Part shown: piece by piece, positions 35,681 to 47,601 of the stretch
Layout: every line of letters starts with the position of its first letter
How positions within the stretch are numbered: position 1 is the first letter of the stretch
Assembly (NCBI GenBank): GCA_963921425.1
Contig: OY992834.1
Span: 15,688,164-15,752,163, forward strand
DNA length: 64,000 nucleotides
Source: Dryas octopetala
Lineage: Eukaryota; Streptophyta; Magnoliopsida; Rosales; Rosaceae
Direction: 5' to 3'
Translations under genes and position numbers: made by a program
Notes under the pieces: model-generated
Told to the model about the DNA's origin: nothing
The model's database searches: none
The model's input: the letters and a program-made list of their open reading frames with translations, nothing else

Positions 35681-35853
35681 CCACCTGCGATGCGCGACAC
35701 CTGCTCACTGGTTTGCAAGTGGTGGCTAGCGCTGGAGCGCCTCTCGCGCACCACCCTCTGCATCAGCGCCTCCGACAACCCTGAAATCGGAAGGAAGAGG
35801 ACCGGTTTGGTACTTATTTTTTGCAACCAGACTGAGTTTTGCAATAGGTTCTA
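35681..35853 (+). pseudogene. F-box fragment (FBL4-like), forward
   Basis: The forward frame reads MRDTCSLVCKWWLALERLS then RTTLCISASDNPEIGRKR before losing similarity. This matches the second half of an F-box as found in FBL4-type proteins, which recruit targets to SCF ubiquitin ligases. It is an inverted partner of 35036-35209, and the pairing continues outside the coding words into AGATCTAGAACTC/GTTCTAGATATGAG. No start or LRR repeats are present. Confidence 0.65.
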
Positions 35854-36279
35854 GATATGAGTTTTTTTTTTAAACTCTAATTTTAATAGTACAAATAAAA
35901 TATCATAATTAATAATCAATATAAAATTAAGGATATATTAGGCAACTAAAATTTTTAAATAATGGGTCCAATGTACAACTTTTATTCACTGCAGTTTTGA
36001 AAAACAGGTGGATAGCTGTTTTTCAAAATTGTAGTGAGTAACCAAGAATAGTGAGGCACTACAATTTTTTGTTTTGTTACCAAAAACAAAAACTGTTGTA
36101 AGTTACTTAAAATTGTCATTCACAACAACTTTTGGGTGTCCAACAACAATCTCAAACGGGCTAGGCCAAGTGGGTATTGCTCTAGGAAACCCCAGCTTTC
36201 AGCTATAGCCACGTACCCCTTCCAGATAGATTAATTCGATATCACCTCCAGCACTGTCTTTTTATACATGAAAAAATGG

Positions 36280-36660
36280 CGTTTAAATTTGATATTTATA
36301 CTTTCGTCATTGTCTCAATTATGTACTAAATTATATAGATAATAGATATATATATCCCAATTTTATTCCAAACTCTTATTTTATCTTAATTTGGTATATA
36401 ATGTGACTCCCATAAAATAATATTAACAAACTTTAGTCATGTGTCTTGCACATATCTTATACCCAGGATCAATTTAGTCCATTTGCAAATTTGGATTGAC
36501 TAAAATACCCCTAACTTTAAGGTCGTTTGTAAGTATTATCCGACAAAAGTCACATTAATACCAAATGGGGACAAAATAAAATTTTGGGTATGAAATCAAG
36601 ACAAATAATAGTTTGGGTACTGGATTGGCACAATGACAAAACTTTAGATACAAAAATTAA
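36280..36660. mobile_element. Foldback MITE-like element
   Basis: The left arm TATACTTTCGTCATTGTCTCAAT and right arm, reverse complement TAAAGTTTTGTCATTGTGCCAAT, pair, as do ATTTGGTATATAATGTGACT and ATTTGGTATTAATGTGACT in the interior. Termini and target duplication are not certain. Confidence 0.55.
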
Positions 36661-37585
36661 AAAAGACAAAAAAAAATGATAATAATTCAGATTTGATCAT
36701 AATTAGCGAGTGGTTCAGTTAAGATGCACATGCGACATATATGCGATCATAATTATCAGTGGTTAAAGTTCTTGACAAGATGGAGCGAGATCAAGAAAAT
36801 GGACAATTACTAATCAATTGGGTGTTATAAGAGTTTGTTAAGAATTCTGAAAACACAAAAACAAAAAAATTGTTACATTAGAGGGAATTGAACCTAGACA
36901 ACCTAATTATAAGCCATTACCTACCTACCCTTACCGGCCACTTGCACTATCTTTAAGGCCTTAAGAATTATGAACATTGGGTGTATTAATTATAAAATAT
37001 TTTCCTAATTAAATTGTGCACATGTTTTTTGAGATAAAACTCCACATGTGAGCATAGTCAACATAAAAATTAAGTTGGCCGGGTATGAAAACTTATTTGA
37101 AGTAGTTCCTATTATGTGGGCTAAGCTCAGAATTTCTAAGCTCCCAACTTCCATTCAAATAAGATTTCTAGAAATGTTATATAATGTTGTGTCAATGTCG
37201 ATATACACTAGGTTTTATGAGCTGGTTGTCCCTACTTTTTCCCATATTTTTATCTTATCTTTCAGATTTCGTCAACAATAGTCAATAGCTATCATCTAAG
37301 TACGTGTATAGTACAAACCAAATTTCAACAGCGTCACTAAAACTGACCAAATACTATTCTTCGTTTTCATACCAAAATACTAGCTATTCTTCATTTTGCT
37401 TCTCTACATGCATGCTTAAGGTCATCGTACATCATAGAGATAGACACAATTGCTTCTCTACATTCTTGGCGATATGGTTTGCCACTGCATTATATAATGT
37501 AATATTTGTGTAAACAAAAGCATGCAAACAGCCTACGTAACATCCAAATAGTCAATAATGACCAACCACAAGCTGTTCAATGACA
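36661..37585. other. Intergenic DNA, no gene seen
   Basis: The stretch includes TTGAACCTAGACAACCTAATTATAAG text near 36890, which superficially recalls a tRNA-like tail, but no cloverleaf can be built. The small open frames at 37048-37513 have no recognisable motif. Confidence 0.3.
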
Positions 37586-37591
37586 AACTAC

Positions 37592-37599
37592 TATAAATA
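37592..37599 (+). promoter_or_regulatory. TATA box of the protease-inhibitor gene
   Basis: TATAAATA, followed within about 30 bases by a C/A-rich start-site context, lies 88 bases before the ATG. Spacing fits a short 5' leader of about 60 bases. Confidence 0.75.
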
Positions 37600-37686
37600 T
37601 GCATCTCTTCCCCATGCCAATACATCACAAGCTACATTACAAGAGAGATCAGAGAGTAAAAGTCTAAATTAGAACAAGAAACGAGG

Positions 37687-38009
37687 ATGGCATCTGGATG
37701 TGAAGGTAATCATGAACAAGCTTGTTTACAGCTTTGAATGCACGTATGCCACTAAATAATATATAAACTTTCTATGTCATTTAATGTAATACAAGTTTTT
37801 AGAGTGTATATGCAGGCAAGGATTCATGGCCTGAGTTGTTGGGAGCTCAGGGGACTGTTGCAGAAGCAACAATTGAGAGTGAGAATTCTTTGGTTGATGC
37901 TGTGGTCGTGCTTGAAGGAACAATTGTCATCCAAGATTTCCGGTGTGATAGGGTTTGGGTTTGGGTCGATACTGATGGCATTGTTACTAGGATCCCTGCA
38001 ATTGGTTAA
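37687..38009 (+). CDS. Potato inhibitor I-type serine protease inhibitor
   Basis: Two exons, 37687-37705 and 37816-38009, encode 70 residues, with a GT-AG intron of 110 bases. The words KDSWPELLG (8-16), AEATIE (22-27), VVVLEGT (36-42) and DFRCDRVWVWVD (47-58) are the potato inhibitor I (MEROPS I13) fold: an N-terminal Trp motif, a reactive loop and a supporting core with Arg49 and Arg52. By alignment with barley CI-2, the scissile bond would be Gln46-Asp47. There is no signal peptide, as in many dicot vegetative members. Cys5 and Cys50 may form the single disulfide seen in some of the family. The role is inhibition of chymotrypsin/subtilisin-type or Glu/Gln-preferring proteases in defence. 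The unusual P1 makes the target uncertain. A TATA box lies at 37592. The gene looks intact. Confidence 0.9.
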
Positions 38010-38364
38010 TCTCGACTAAGAGCTTCACTTCAGGGCTACTAGTTCTCTTATATGAAGGAGTTCTATTCTCCATGAATTGTATTGTAAACTAAATAATTTG
38101 TTTTTCTTTCCTTGTGTTCTATACGAAGCTAAATAAGATTAATGGTTTGATAAAGTTGACAGTCATTTTATTCCTCTCTTTATTTTTGTTCAACCATCAA
38201 AAGTGCATAGGGTGTGGCTTGGAGAGCAAGCAAGGCTTTCAACCATCAAAAGTCAACGATAGAACAATTACAAAGCTCTCTATTAAAAGCAAACACCACC
38301 TCATAAACTTTGTATTATGTACAAATGTCACTTTGACTAGATAGGGGTGATAATCTCAAAAAGT

Positions 38365-38970
38365 TTAACAGTCATCTGAAACTCGAATTTTATAATGGCG
38401 TGCCAAGCGACGAGCAGTTCCATCAGCCATCACACTATCTATCATTTCATACTTCTTATAATTTGCTTTGAGGGACTCATGCTGCTGCTTTGCTAGCTTC
38501 TCTTCTTCCTGGAGTTGTTGCTTGAGCACAAATGCAGCTTCAAGAGCATGCTTTCGAGTAAGATGCTTCAGTTTCTTTGCCACTTCAAAGTCGGGATCAT
38601 TTGGCTCCAGCCAACGGCAATAAATTCTTCTACCAGGTCTTACAGGCCGATCATCAAACATTTCAACTCTAGCATGAAGTGCCCTCACAGGCCTTGGCTT
38701 CCCCAGCATCATGAAAGGAAATTGGGCAATCTCAGAGACAATGGCATCAGCCTGTTTTGGGTTCTCCACCTCCACCAGTGCACACTGTGGGATGCACTTT
38801 GATTCCGTGTAATTTGGAATAAATTGAACATTTTTCACAGTTGCAAACTGACCAAGAGCAGTTCTCACAACAGATTCAGTGACCTGTGGGGAGAGGTTAT
38901 CTATGTAAACAGTTCGTTTGACTCTCTCCTCAAAGGCAGCATACTCTGCTTCTGCTTCTGAAGTCCCCAT
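38365..38970 (-). CDS. AIPP1: RRM protein, EDM3/AIPP1-like
   Basis: The protein has 201 residues in one coding exon. Residues 19-97 form an RRM with RNP2 VYIDNL (21-26) and an RNP1-like CALVEVEN (63-70). PGRRIYCRWLEPNDPDF follows, then an Ala/Glu/Lys/Gln-rich helix (about 137-172) likely to be a coiled coil. Order and wording match Arabidopsis ASI1-immunoprecipitated protein 1 (EDM3), which bridges ASI1 and EDM2 on heterochromatin-bearing introns and favours distal polyadenylation of such genes. The start is the ATG at 38968-38970 (MGTSEAEAEYAAFEE). An acceptor TTATTAG at about 39000 lies just upstream, so the leader is probably spliced. It is convergent with the inhibitor gene, with about 350 bases between stops. 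Confidence 0.8.
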   Translation of the reverse strand: MGTSEAEAEYAAFEERVKRTVYIDNLSPQVTESVVRTALGQFATVKNVQFIPNYTESKCIPQCALVEVENPKQADAIVSEIAQFPFMMLGKPRPVRALHARVEMFDDRPVRPGRRIYCRWLEPNDPDFEVAKKLKHLTRKHALEAAFVLKQQLQEEEKLAKQQHESLKANYKKYEMIDSVMADGTARRLARHYKIRVSDDC

Positions 38971-38991
38971 ATACCACAAGGAACAAAAATC

Positions 38992-40717
38992 TAATAAGAA
39001 ACAAATTTGATGTTAGCCAAAGTTTACAAATTCTATTAAAATTCCAGACCAACAAAGAATATACAAGTAAGAAAGTATAACACAAATGAAAGCATATCCA
39101 TCATAGCAACCTAACCCCCTTTGACAAAATATACCATTCAAAATTTAACAATGCAAAACACTCGACATATCATATTTGCCATTATCAAGCTCCAGAATCT
39201 TATTGCAGCATTTATTTAGCATTGACCCAAACACTGTAGTCCTCATTCTAGATGTTATTGTTATTCTTTTTCCACCTGAAATAACTGAATTATTTTTACT
39301 CTTTGTCTGGACATAAGTGGGTTACGTCATGATTTCTACAGGCCCTCATATATACCCAAAATTCAATACCGCATCTCTTACCAAACCTTCACTAATCTAA
39401 TATCTAATCTTTAACTATATCTAATAGAGTAATAGTACCATACACAATATAGAATCTTAGATTGACATTCCTCTATACAATTACGGTTTTTATGCTCCTC
39501 TCCAAATATCAATTTCAACTCTAGCATCTTGTACCAAAAGAGTCATTAGACCGCCAAACAGTAACTACTATTTGGTTTCATGGAAATGGATGAATTATAT
39601 AGCGGTGATGATATTATACATGAAACACTGTGTCTATGATATGAAACAGAGCAAATTATAGCTAAGAATTTTTCCTAACATCACTAAGGCAATGAGATGT
39701 GCTTTCACACAATTACACAAACAACTGCAGCAAGGATGCTGGCCATTTTTGTTTGACCCTTGTGAGAAACCCAAAATGAATAGATGAAAAGAAACAAATC
39801 CATATATACATATAAAAATAAACCAAGAAAACAGCAACCAACAGCAACCATTCAACCATATAAAAATAAACCAACATAACAGCAACATAAGCACAATAAC
39901 ATAAACCATTCAACCTACTAAACCTGGTAACCTGCCACAGACTAACAGCAACCATTCTAAACTTACAGAAAGTATCAAAGCAACAAACCCATATTACAAG
40001 TTTACAAATAATTAAACAAAACCAATTGAAGTTTACAAATATTACAACAATCTAAGATTGCAGCCTGGCACTGGCAGAGACATTAAGTGGCTATTTAGTA
40101 TTTTTATGCTTACACACTTCATGAACACATCCAATACCCAATTGCACACTCTGTGTGCGTATACAACTAAATGTGAGTACTGAGTAAAAGAAGATCCATA
40201 CCCATATAATGCTTTAATGCTCCATGGGAAAAAATTTATTGAAAACACAAATTGGGAACATGAGGGTGACAACTTAAGCCTATCTTTCAGCTGGTAAGAA
40301 ACTGCCGTCCACACAAAGGATCTGAAACCCTACCATATATCTGACAGCCATATATCAATTACCATATAGATTGTTCTTAAAGTAACATAAAAGAAAATGT
40401 TGAATAGCAGTACCCAATCTTTATATGTGATAGTTTAGCATGAAAAATGAAACAATTCACATGCCTCCTGATAACATCAGACACTTCTCCATAAGGACAC
40501 ATTTCCAAAGTAAAAGCTCTCTCAAAAATCACCCAAAATTAATAAATACACACAATCCAGAAACCCAAAACACTAAAATCATAAATCTCCACCTTCTAGA
40601 AAGACAAAAAAAACCTCATTACACAGTGACCCATAAGAAGAAACAAAGTCATGAATTCCCAATTCCACAGATCAAGTCTTTAACATAAATTAAAAAAAAA
40701 AAAACCAACAAACTTAC
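38992..40717 (-). other. Probable 5'-UTR intron of the AIPP1-like gene
   Basis: It lies between a donor at 40717 (CATTTGG before GTAAGTT, reverse strand) and the acceptor near 39000. It is AT-rich, with no open frame of interest. A long leader intron fits the single-exon coding region. The model is inferred from splice signals only. Confidence 0.4.
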
Positions 40718-40930
40718 CCAAATGGCCAAATCAATGGTGGCGGTGGCAATCGTCAATCGATTGAGTGAGAGTTCAGATATGGGTTAGGCTGAGAGAGTGA
40801 GAGTGATCGGGATTTGACTCTTTGAGATAGGGGTTAAGGCAGATCGAATGGGGATGCCGATCAATGGTGGTGGCGAGACTTGGTGGGTTACGAGACGGTG
40901 GCGATCGCTGGTGGTGGTGAGACTTGGTAG
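40718..40930 (-). promoter_or_regulatory. Probable 5' leader exon and promoter of the AIPP1-like gene
   Basis: On the reverse strand this CACC-rich and TCTC-rich segment ends at a strong donor (GTAAGTTT). It contains repeated GGTGGTGG/GGCGG words on the forward strand. Its base composition differs from neighbouring DNA in the way plant leaders often do. Confidence 0.35.
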
Positions 40931-42108
40931 GTTATGATTATGATGATGGGCTGATGGGATCAATTTTGGTTGACTGGGGGCGTCATGGGATTGACGGTGG
41001 AGGTGGCGAATGGCAAGTTAAGGCTAAAGCATAGAGATAGGGCTGGGAATGGGTTGGGTCGGGTCCATATCGGCCAAACAACCAACCCACCCGACCAACC
41101 GACTATGCTTGATTCTCAAAACCGACCCAATATTGTGGGTCGGTTGATGGTTGGCCACCTGACTTTGTCGGTTGAGGTCGGGTCGGTTATGGCTACGACC
41201 CAACTATCTTTTTTATTTTTCACAACACAAACAACAAATTATACAGTTATATACTCAACAGAGCTTGTAAACACCAGATATTTGCTAACTGTAAACACAA
41301 TAGGGATGACCATTTTCAAATTTCAATACTTTGATCAGAACAAAACCATGCAACAATTGATTACATTATGTCATTATATAGGAAACTAAAAGCTAGAAGC
41401 AGAGAAATTGCACACCTTCGTCCATGAATATGGATTCAGAACAAGTTCCAAACTTCCAATGGACTCAAAATTACACACCACTACTAGTCTCATAGGAACT
41501 TACTAAGTATAGGAATTCAGAAAACAACAAATATGTAAATTACATTAGGACCATAGGTTGCCTGCTGCCAACAAATTATAGGAACTTACTAACCAACAAA
41601 TTCAGAATGTTGGCATAATTTATCTCCAATCAAATTTGTTGGAATGTTGGCTTAACTCTGGCAGACTACATTAACATAACACTTTTTTCTTCAATCGAAA
41701 GAGGGAAAAATGGAAAGCCAATTATCATGGTTCCATGCATCTAGTAAACTCAAGAGAAGAAAAAAAATTAATACATAATCCAGTGGTCTGCAAGAGTTAC
41801 ATAAAGCTGAGTAACAAACACATATAATTCCAAGTATTCTACTATTCAAATTTCAGGCAACAGAACAGCATAATCACAATTCACAAGTTAGAACATTCAA
41901 CCAAATACAAGCATTGGGCTTAATTTCACAACAATTGAGGTTCATCTACATATAGTTGAATCAAACTCAAACCAATGACTAATTGAAAATAAGAGACAGA
42001 GAGACTGAGGAGAGAGATCAGAGATGGACTTACATGAGATTAGCAGTCGCAGACAACAGAGAGCAGGGGAGCTGAGCTGAGTTGCGGAGGTGGCTTCTTG
42101 GTCGCCGG

Positions 42109-42300
42109 CGAGAGAGAAGATGAGAGTGCAGAGATCGCAGTCGAGAGAGAAGATGAGAGAGCAGAGATTAGGGCTCAGAGAGTGAGTAATGTCTGATGTG
42201 AGAGAGAAGATGAGAGAGCAGAGAGCAGGGCTGAGAGAGTCGCCGGCGAGAGAGAAGATGAGAGAGCAGAGAATTAGGGCTGAGACTGAGAGAGTGAAAT
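42109..42300. repeat. Tandem GAGAGAGAAGATGAGAG repeats inside the hAT-like element
   Basis: The word GAGAGAGAAGATGAGAG followed by (A/T)GCAGAG recurs at least four times at 33-58-base spacing, with GTCGCCGGCGAGAGAG repeated twice. Subterminal arrays of this kind are common in hAT elements. Confidence 0.8.
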
Positions 42301-42322
42301 GAGTGAGTTGAGACCCGAGAGC

Positions 42323-42324
<2 letters not shown>

Positions 42325-42367
<43 letters not shown>
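42325..42367. repeat. (GA)21 microsatellite
   Basis: A perfect dinucleotide run inside the hAT-like element, just after its tandem GA-rich array. Confidence 0.95.
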
Positions 42368-42371
<4 letters not shown>

Positions 42372-42659
42372 ACGGGCCTGGGCTAATTGGGTCTGGGTTG
42401 TTTCCAATCTCAACACAGTCACACACAGAGGCTAGTGCTACACAGCCCAAGCTACCAAAGGCCCAAATTAATTTCATAGGGTCGGTTGTCGAGCAACCAA
42501 CTATCTCTCATATCCAAAACCAACTATCGTGGGTTGGTTCGTAGCAACCGAACCGACTTGGTTGGGTCGGTTGGTGGTTGCATATCGACAACAAAAACAG
42601 GTCGTTTTTGAGTCAGTTGTCGGGTAAAAACCGATCCATTCTCACTCCAACTTAGAGAT

Positions 42660-44910
42660 GGTGGCGTCTGATGTCGAACAGTCGAAGGGGAAAAGGGTAT
42701 TAGAAAAAAGAAAATGAAATGAGGGGGAAAAAATTAAAAATTAGGATTAAATACCAAATATCAATAGTTTTTTTAGCAAAGCAACAAGACAATAATTTTT
42801 TTTAAATTTAGGTACCAAACTATAGCAAGATATTTTGGATTAGGTTACAAATTTGTATAAGATATTTTAGATTAGGTCACAAATTTGTACAAAACGTAAT
42901 TTTTTTCACAAATCTGTAAGAAATGTGAATTTTTTGACACCGAATGCTCGGCCAAAGTGCTACCGAGCTTGGTGGTTATCCGTTAGTTTTTTTTTTCCAG
43001 TTTGTTATACAGTCATAGTGTGACTGTCGAACAAGGGTTTAATGCTTTTTATTTAGGCTTAGAAGATGAAGTCCTACAACTTAAAGACTAAACATTAAAA
43101 TCTAAGCCTTGTAAACACTAAAAAAATAACAAATCAATTAAAAAGTTGTGACTGTTGGACAGTCACAGTTCAGTTTGTAAAAAAAAAAAAAAAAAATTAA
43201 TGTCTCTCGAGCGCTCTGCATTGTTCACCGAGGTGAACAGTGCCAAGCGGTGAACAATACCAAGTTCTAGGTAGAACCATATTTTTTAAAGTTGGTACAT
43301 AAACTGAAATTTAGTATCTAAAGTAAAATGACATAAACATTTTGGTAGTTAAAATGAAAAAACATTGAAATTTAGTACCTAAAGTCAATGGACCTAAAAA
43401 ATTGGGTGAATGGGTGGTTTTGGACATTTGGTTTGGGCTTAACATAAAAAATAGAAATAAGAAAATAAACACATAAAACACTCGGGCGGGTCGGTGGAGT
43501 TCGATCGGTGGAGGCCCAAAGCCAAAACCAGCCCATTTATATTGGTTTGGGCCGCCTTGCAATAACAGCTTGCAATGATGACGTGGACACAGCCCAAACC
43601 GACCCGACAAGTCGGCCTGAGATGGTTAAGCAGGTTGGTCCATTTGTTGCCCAGTCCTACATTTCGCAGTTTGCACCCAAAAAGAAGTGTGAAAATGACT
43701 TTGAATTCACAAATTTCATTAAGCACATCATAGGTCCTGAGATATCCACCAAACACAAATACATTTCGTCTCTTGGATCTCACTGTCTTCAAAATTGAAA
43801 CAACTTAAAACATGTTGAGGAATTTCTGGTTATTAAACAAGTTTCTCAAAATTGAATCAATGGGTTCACAACAAGTATCAGGTTGTTGCATAGAAACTAA
43901 CTATCGAAATTAACTAATCATCTTCATCGAAAATTAAACAAATAAACAAATAAACAAATAAAAGTTGAGAGAAAGAGCCACAATCAACAATCAACAAATT
44001 AAGAAGAGTAAAAGTTCCACAATTTCAACCCTAATTTTTCTTTTTGTAAAAATTGCAAAAATCAAAGAAGACATTGGAGATAAATATTGGAGAGAGATCG
44101 ATTGTCGAAGAAAATACTGACTTGTTTCGTGTTGCAGAGAATGAGGGAGGATTGAAGCTTGGGATTAGGGTTTAGAGGGGAAGGTGAGAGAGGCTAGAAG
44201 AGATTGGCAGAGTCGAAGAGTGAGAGTGTGCGACGAGATGGGTGTGGCTATGTGGGTGGGTCAGTGAAGTTGTTAGGTACTAACCAGAGATGGCTACTCC
44301 CGCTATGGTACCAAACGTTTGATTGATAAGCGTAGTTGTTCCTTTGTGTATTCGATCATTAGGTAAGTTTCGATTATTGAGTGCTCACAAAACGTTTACA
44401 AAAGACTGCATACTCATACTCAAGGATTGTGAAAATTCAACTATCATTATTGTTGCTGGTTTTTGTAGTGAATCTTTACAAATTGCCTTTTACCCTTTTC
44501 TCTCTTCCTCCGTCAAGTTACGAACTGGAATTAAAACAATAACTCAAATAAATACTCACAAAATAAATAAAAAGAATTAAACCCATCAAAATCATTATTT
44601 AAAAAATCCAAATTTGCCAAATTGAAATATCCAATTGCTCGTGCAAACGAAAAGAAATATCAACAATAAATTAGGGTTTATCGTAGATTGAGAAGTGATG
44701 ATGTAATATTGAGAAGCAAAATTACAAAAAAAAAATAGAAATAATTGATTTGAGAGAAGGAAACTTAGTAGCGTTTTTAGCAAAGGAATGGGTGAGGAGT
44801 GTGAAAAATTGAAACAAATGAACAAATAACACATATTCATTAATCTATCCATTCTTATATACATACATGCTTAAATACATGGAACTCAGATGAAGAAATG
44901 ATCTTAATAA
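42660..44910. other. Intergenic repeat-rich DNA, no gene seen
   Basis: The stretch contains inverted text around CAATAGTTTTTTTAGCAAAG (42763) and TTTAGTACCTAAAGT (43373), an A17 tract near 43178, a TGACTGTTGGACAGTCA palindrome at about 43149-43165, and GC-rich words near 43485-43620. The 96-codon forward frame at 43508-43798 has no familiar motif and overlaps an equally long antisense frame. Confidence 0.3.
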
Positions 44911-44919
44911 TCAAAAGAG

Positions 44920-46010
44920 AGTGTTTGTGGATAAATCCACACCAAATCAAACAGCCAACCAGGGCTCGACACGTGGCTGGTCAAAACCAACTGTGGAGTT
45001 GACTTTCTGCAGTCGGACTTTGACCTCCACATCATCACTGATCAGCACTTCCTCTGCCAGCTCAGACCGGGTCTCCATGCCGGGCCCTCCATGTTCGGTC
45101 CGAGCCGAACCGATGATCTTCCAAGGGATTGAGTGTCCATCTTTCCACGGTCATCCCGGTTCGGATCGGCTCGGCACTGAAGGAACCTCCTTCGAATTCT
45201 GGCGTCGGCCAGTTAGGGCTCGGAGGGACCCCTATCTTTTGGATCGGCTCGGTCTGGAATTCCGTGCCCGATCCGATCCCACATAGACTTCATGCATACG
45301 CATAAGGATATGTGTTCGGTTCGGCTCGGTTCGGATCTCCGCCGCTATTCCCAGGGTGTGCACGTTGGGATGAACCGCCACACTTAAATGCACCTGACAC
45401 ACATCCCCTGACAGATGGGATATCCAGCCTGCATTCATGACTATTGAGGCAGTTTGCCTGAACCTTCCAACCTTGCATTTAATGGAGCATTCAATGCAGC
45501 ATTGAATGCTGAGGAGGTGGGCAGTTGTACATACAACTAGTTCTGACCAAGCAGGTGAGTCACTGGCAGCCATCCATTCACAATGCAGGTAACTTACTCA
45601 TCAGGTTTTCCTTTGCTTATATATATCAACCCATATGTGCAAAACCAGATGATTATGAATCTACCCACAAAACACTTACACAAAAATTCCCATCCACAAA
45701 AGAGCCTACCCAACTTGCTGAGAATAACCCAGAACATTTGCCTTGTTCTTCCCATTCTCCCAAGTTCATCCTTTGTTCTTCCCCATCTGCCATCAAACAT
45801 CACCACTGATTTCATCATCGGAGTGTGTTTGGCTGGTACCACACCGGTCCATCTCCTTTGACCTTGTGTTTGTCTACAGGAAGATCCCAATCAACATTCG
45901 CATTATCATCCAGCAGGGCTTCGGATCATCCAAGTCATCATCTCTACGTTGTTGCATCTACCTCACGAGAATTTGCATCAACAGAGAGAAAAAAAAAACC
46001 CACATAAAAG
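44920..46010. mobile_element. GC-richer block, probably an LTR or retroelement fragment
   Basis: This kilobase is clearly richer in GC than both flanks, with CGG(T/C)TCGG words (45090-45330). It has a TATA-like CTTATATATATC at 45617-45628, followed by leader-like C/A-rich DNA and a GAAAAAAAAAACCC boundary near 45989. The pattern fits a gypsy-type LTR. No matching second LTR, primer-binding site or duplication was found, so the call is tentative. The open frames through it are Ser/Pro/Arg-rich and not convincing. Confidence 0.35.
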
Positions 46011-47601
46011 AAACAATCAAATTCCAACATGAAAGAGATGGAGGATGGTTATCCTCTCATTGGCAACAATTCCAACAATTAATTTCAATTAAAATGTTGA
46101 ATTCATGTGATTTTTTTATATAAGTTTTGTAGTATGGCTAATATGAGGGACTAATTATGAAGGATTAATGGACAGTTTTATAAGAACCCTTATATTAATC
46201 AAATGACACCTGTCATAAAAAATAAAAAAAATATTAGAAAAACATCTTGTTGAAAATATACCATATGAGGATAATATTGGTGATCTAGCTGGTGCCAAGT
46301 TTGTGGGGTTACTGGTTAGGGGTCCATTTGCCCAATTATTCCTAAAGGCACATTTTTAATATCAATTAATGTGATACAAAATATAGTGAACTATTGAAAA
46401 TCTCTTGCCAACTTATTCAAATGCTTAAAATCTTCCATGTAGTTTTTTCTTTTTTAACTTTAACAACAAAATCCCCCTTAAAATAACAGTGTGTATCAAC
46501 TTTGTATAATAAATTTGAGCGCACAAACGCGCGCTCATCCTTTTTTAACTACACTGCAAAATAGAGTGTAATTTGCAATTACATATATATGCATAATTTT
46601 GTATGTGCAAACACCTAAAGATTAGGATTCAAACGCTCGAGAAATAGTGTCTTTATAAATAAAAACATTCGAATGTTGGCTTTTGAGTAGCTTAAAAGTC
46701 TATTATGCCCTTACTAGTCAAAGCATATATGATATACTTAAGTATTTCAACTTTTTGATATCAATCGATGTGACAAATAATTCAACTACTTGTTATAAAT
46801 ATATGTTTCAAAATAAGCCCAAATTCCAACAGACTGTCTAAGGCATGGGAATGAAGAAGACAAGAGTCAAACTCTCTAGCCACAAGCCCCCATGGTCCAC
46901 TCACTTATGTTGGTTGGTAAAACACAGATTTTAAAATAATAAGAATTTTTCAATATGAAATCGTATCTAGTTAATTATGTCAAATTTTCAAATGCGATAT
47001 GAAAATATCTCAATAGATACAATTATTAATTATATTTCCAATAATGTAACCGAAATTCTCTACAAAGTTCACTATAAATGAATTATGAGTCTCTATGCAT
47101 GGTCAAAACAATGAGCCGTTTGGAATCAGCGAGTTTTGAGGTAACCATTAGATTTACTTTGAGTTTGTGAAGTTTCTTCTATATTCTCATAACCTTTTGC
47201 TATTGTAAAATCATTACTATAAAGCATATTAGCTTTGGTTTGTTTTATTAATTTGCTCACTTAATTTTAATTTTTTTTCTCTCTTTAGTTTCATATATTG
47301 GTTTATGCATACTTTAATATTTACACACAAAGCTTTGTATAACATGTCCTCAAGTACTATTAAGTAATGTGAGATGGCTTTTACCATCTTTTGTTGTACT
47401 TGTAGTGAAATGGTTTTAATAGTAAATACTATTGTAATTAATTATCATGGATCCCCCCCCTTCCCCGGTAATTGGCCGGTGCATGAAATTTTATGAGGAA
47501 TGTAGAACTAAACTTGTGATGAACTTAGAATTAAATGCAACAATTGTATTACTTTTTTTTCTTTTTCTGCTAGCATGATGTACTTATTTTTTGATTTGCA
47601 G

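Larger units (their letters stand above)
41039..42651. mobile_element. Large non-autonomous hAT-like element (1.6 kb)
   Basis: The left end AGGGCTGGGAATGGGTTGGG and right end, in reverse complement GTTGGAGTGAGAATGGATCGG, are imperfect inverted repeats of the same type as the hAT MITE at 12831. Subterminal zones at both ends are crowded with CGGTTG/CAACCGAC words. Flanks share ATAGAGAT (41031-41038) and TTAGAGAT (42652-42659), an 8-bp duplication with one mismatch. No transposase frame is present. It sits in the upstream region of the AIPP1-like gene. The interior carries a GA-rich tandem array. Confidence 0.7.

Noticed and set aside
36880..36955. tRNA-like text TTGAACCTAGACAACC
   Set aside because: No acceptor stem, anticodon arm or matching T-loop could be assembled. 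No tRNA or rRNA gene was found anywhere in the window.
43508..43798. A 96-codon forward frame
   Set aside because: An antisense frame of similar length overlaps it, no motif is recognised, and the region is repeat-like.
44921..45286. A 121-codon frame with Ser/Thr/Pro/Arg composition
   Set aside because: It lies in a GC-rich LTR-like block, with equally open overlapping frames. No retroelement protein motif was seen.
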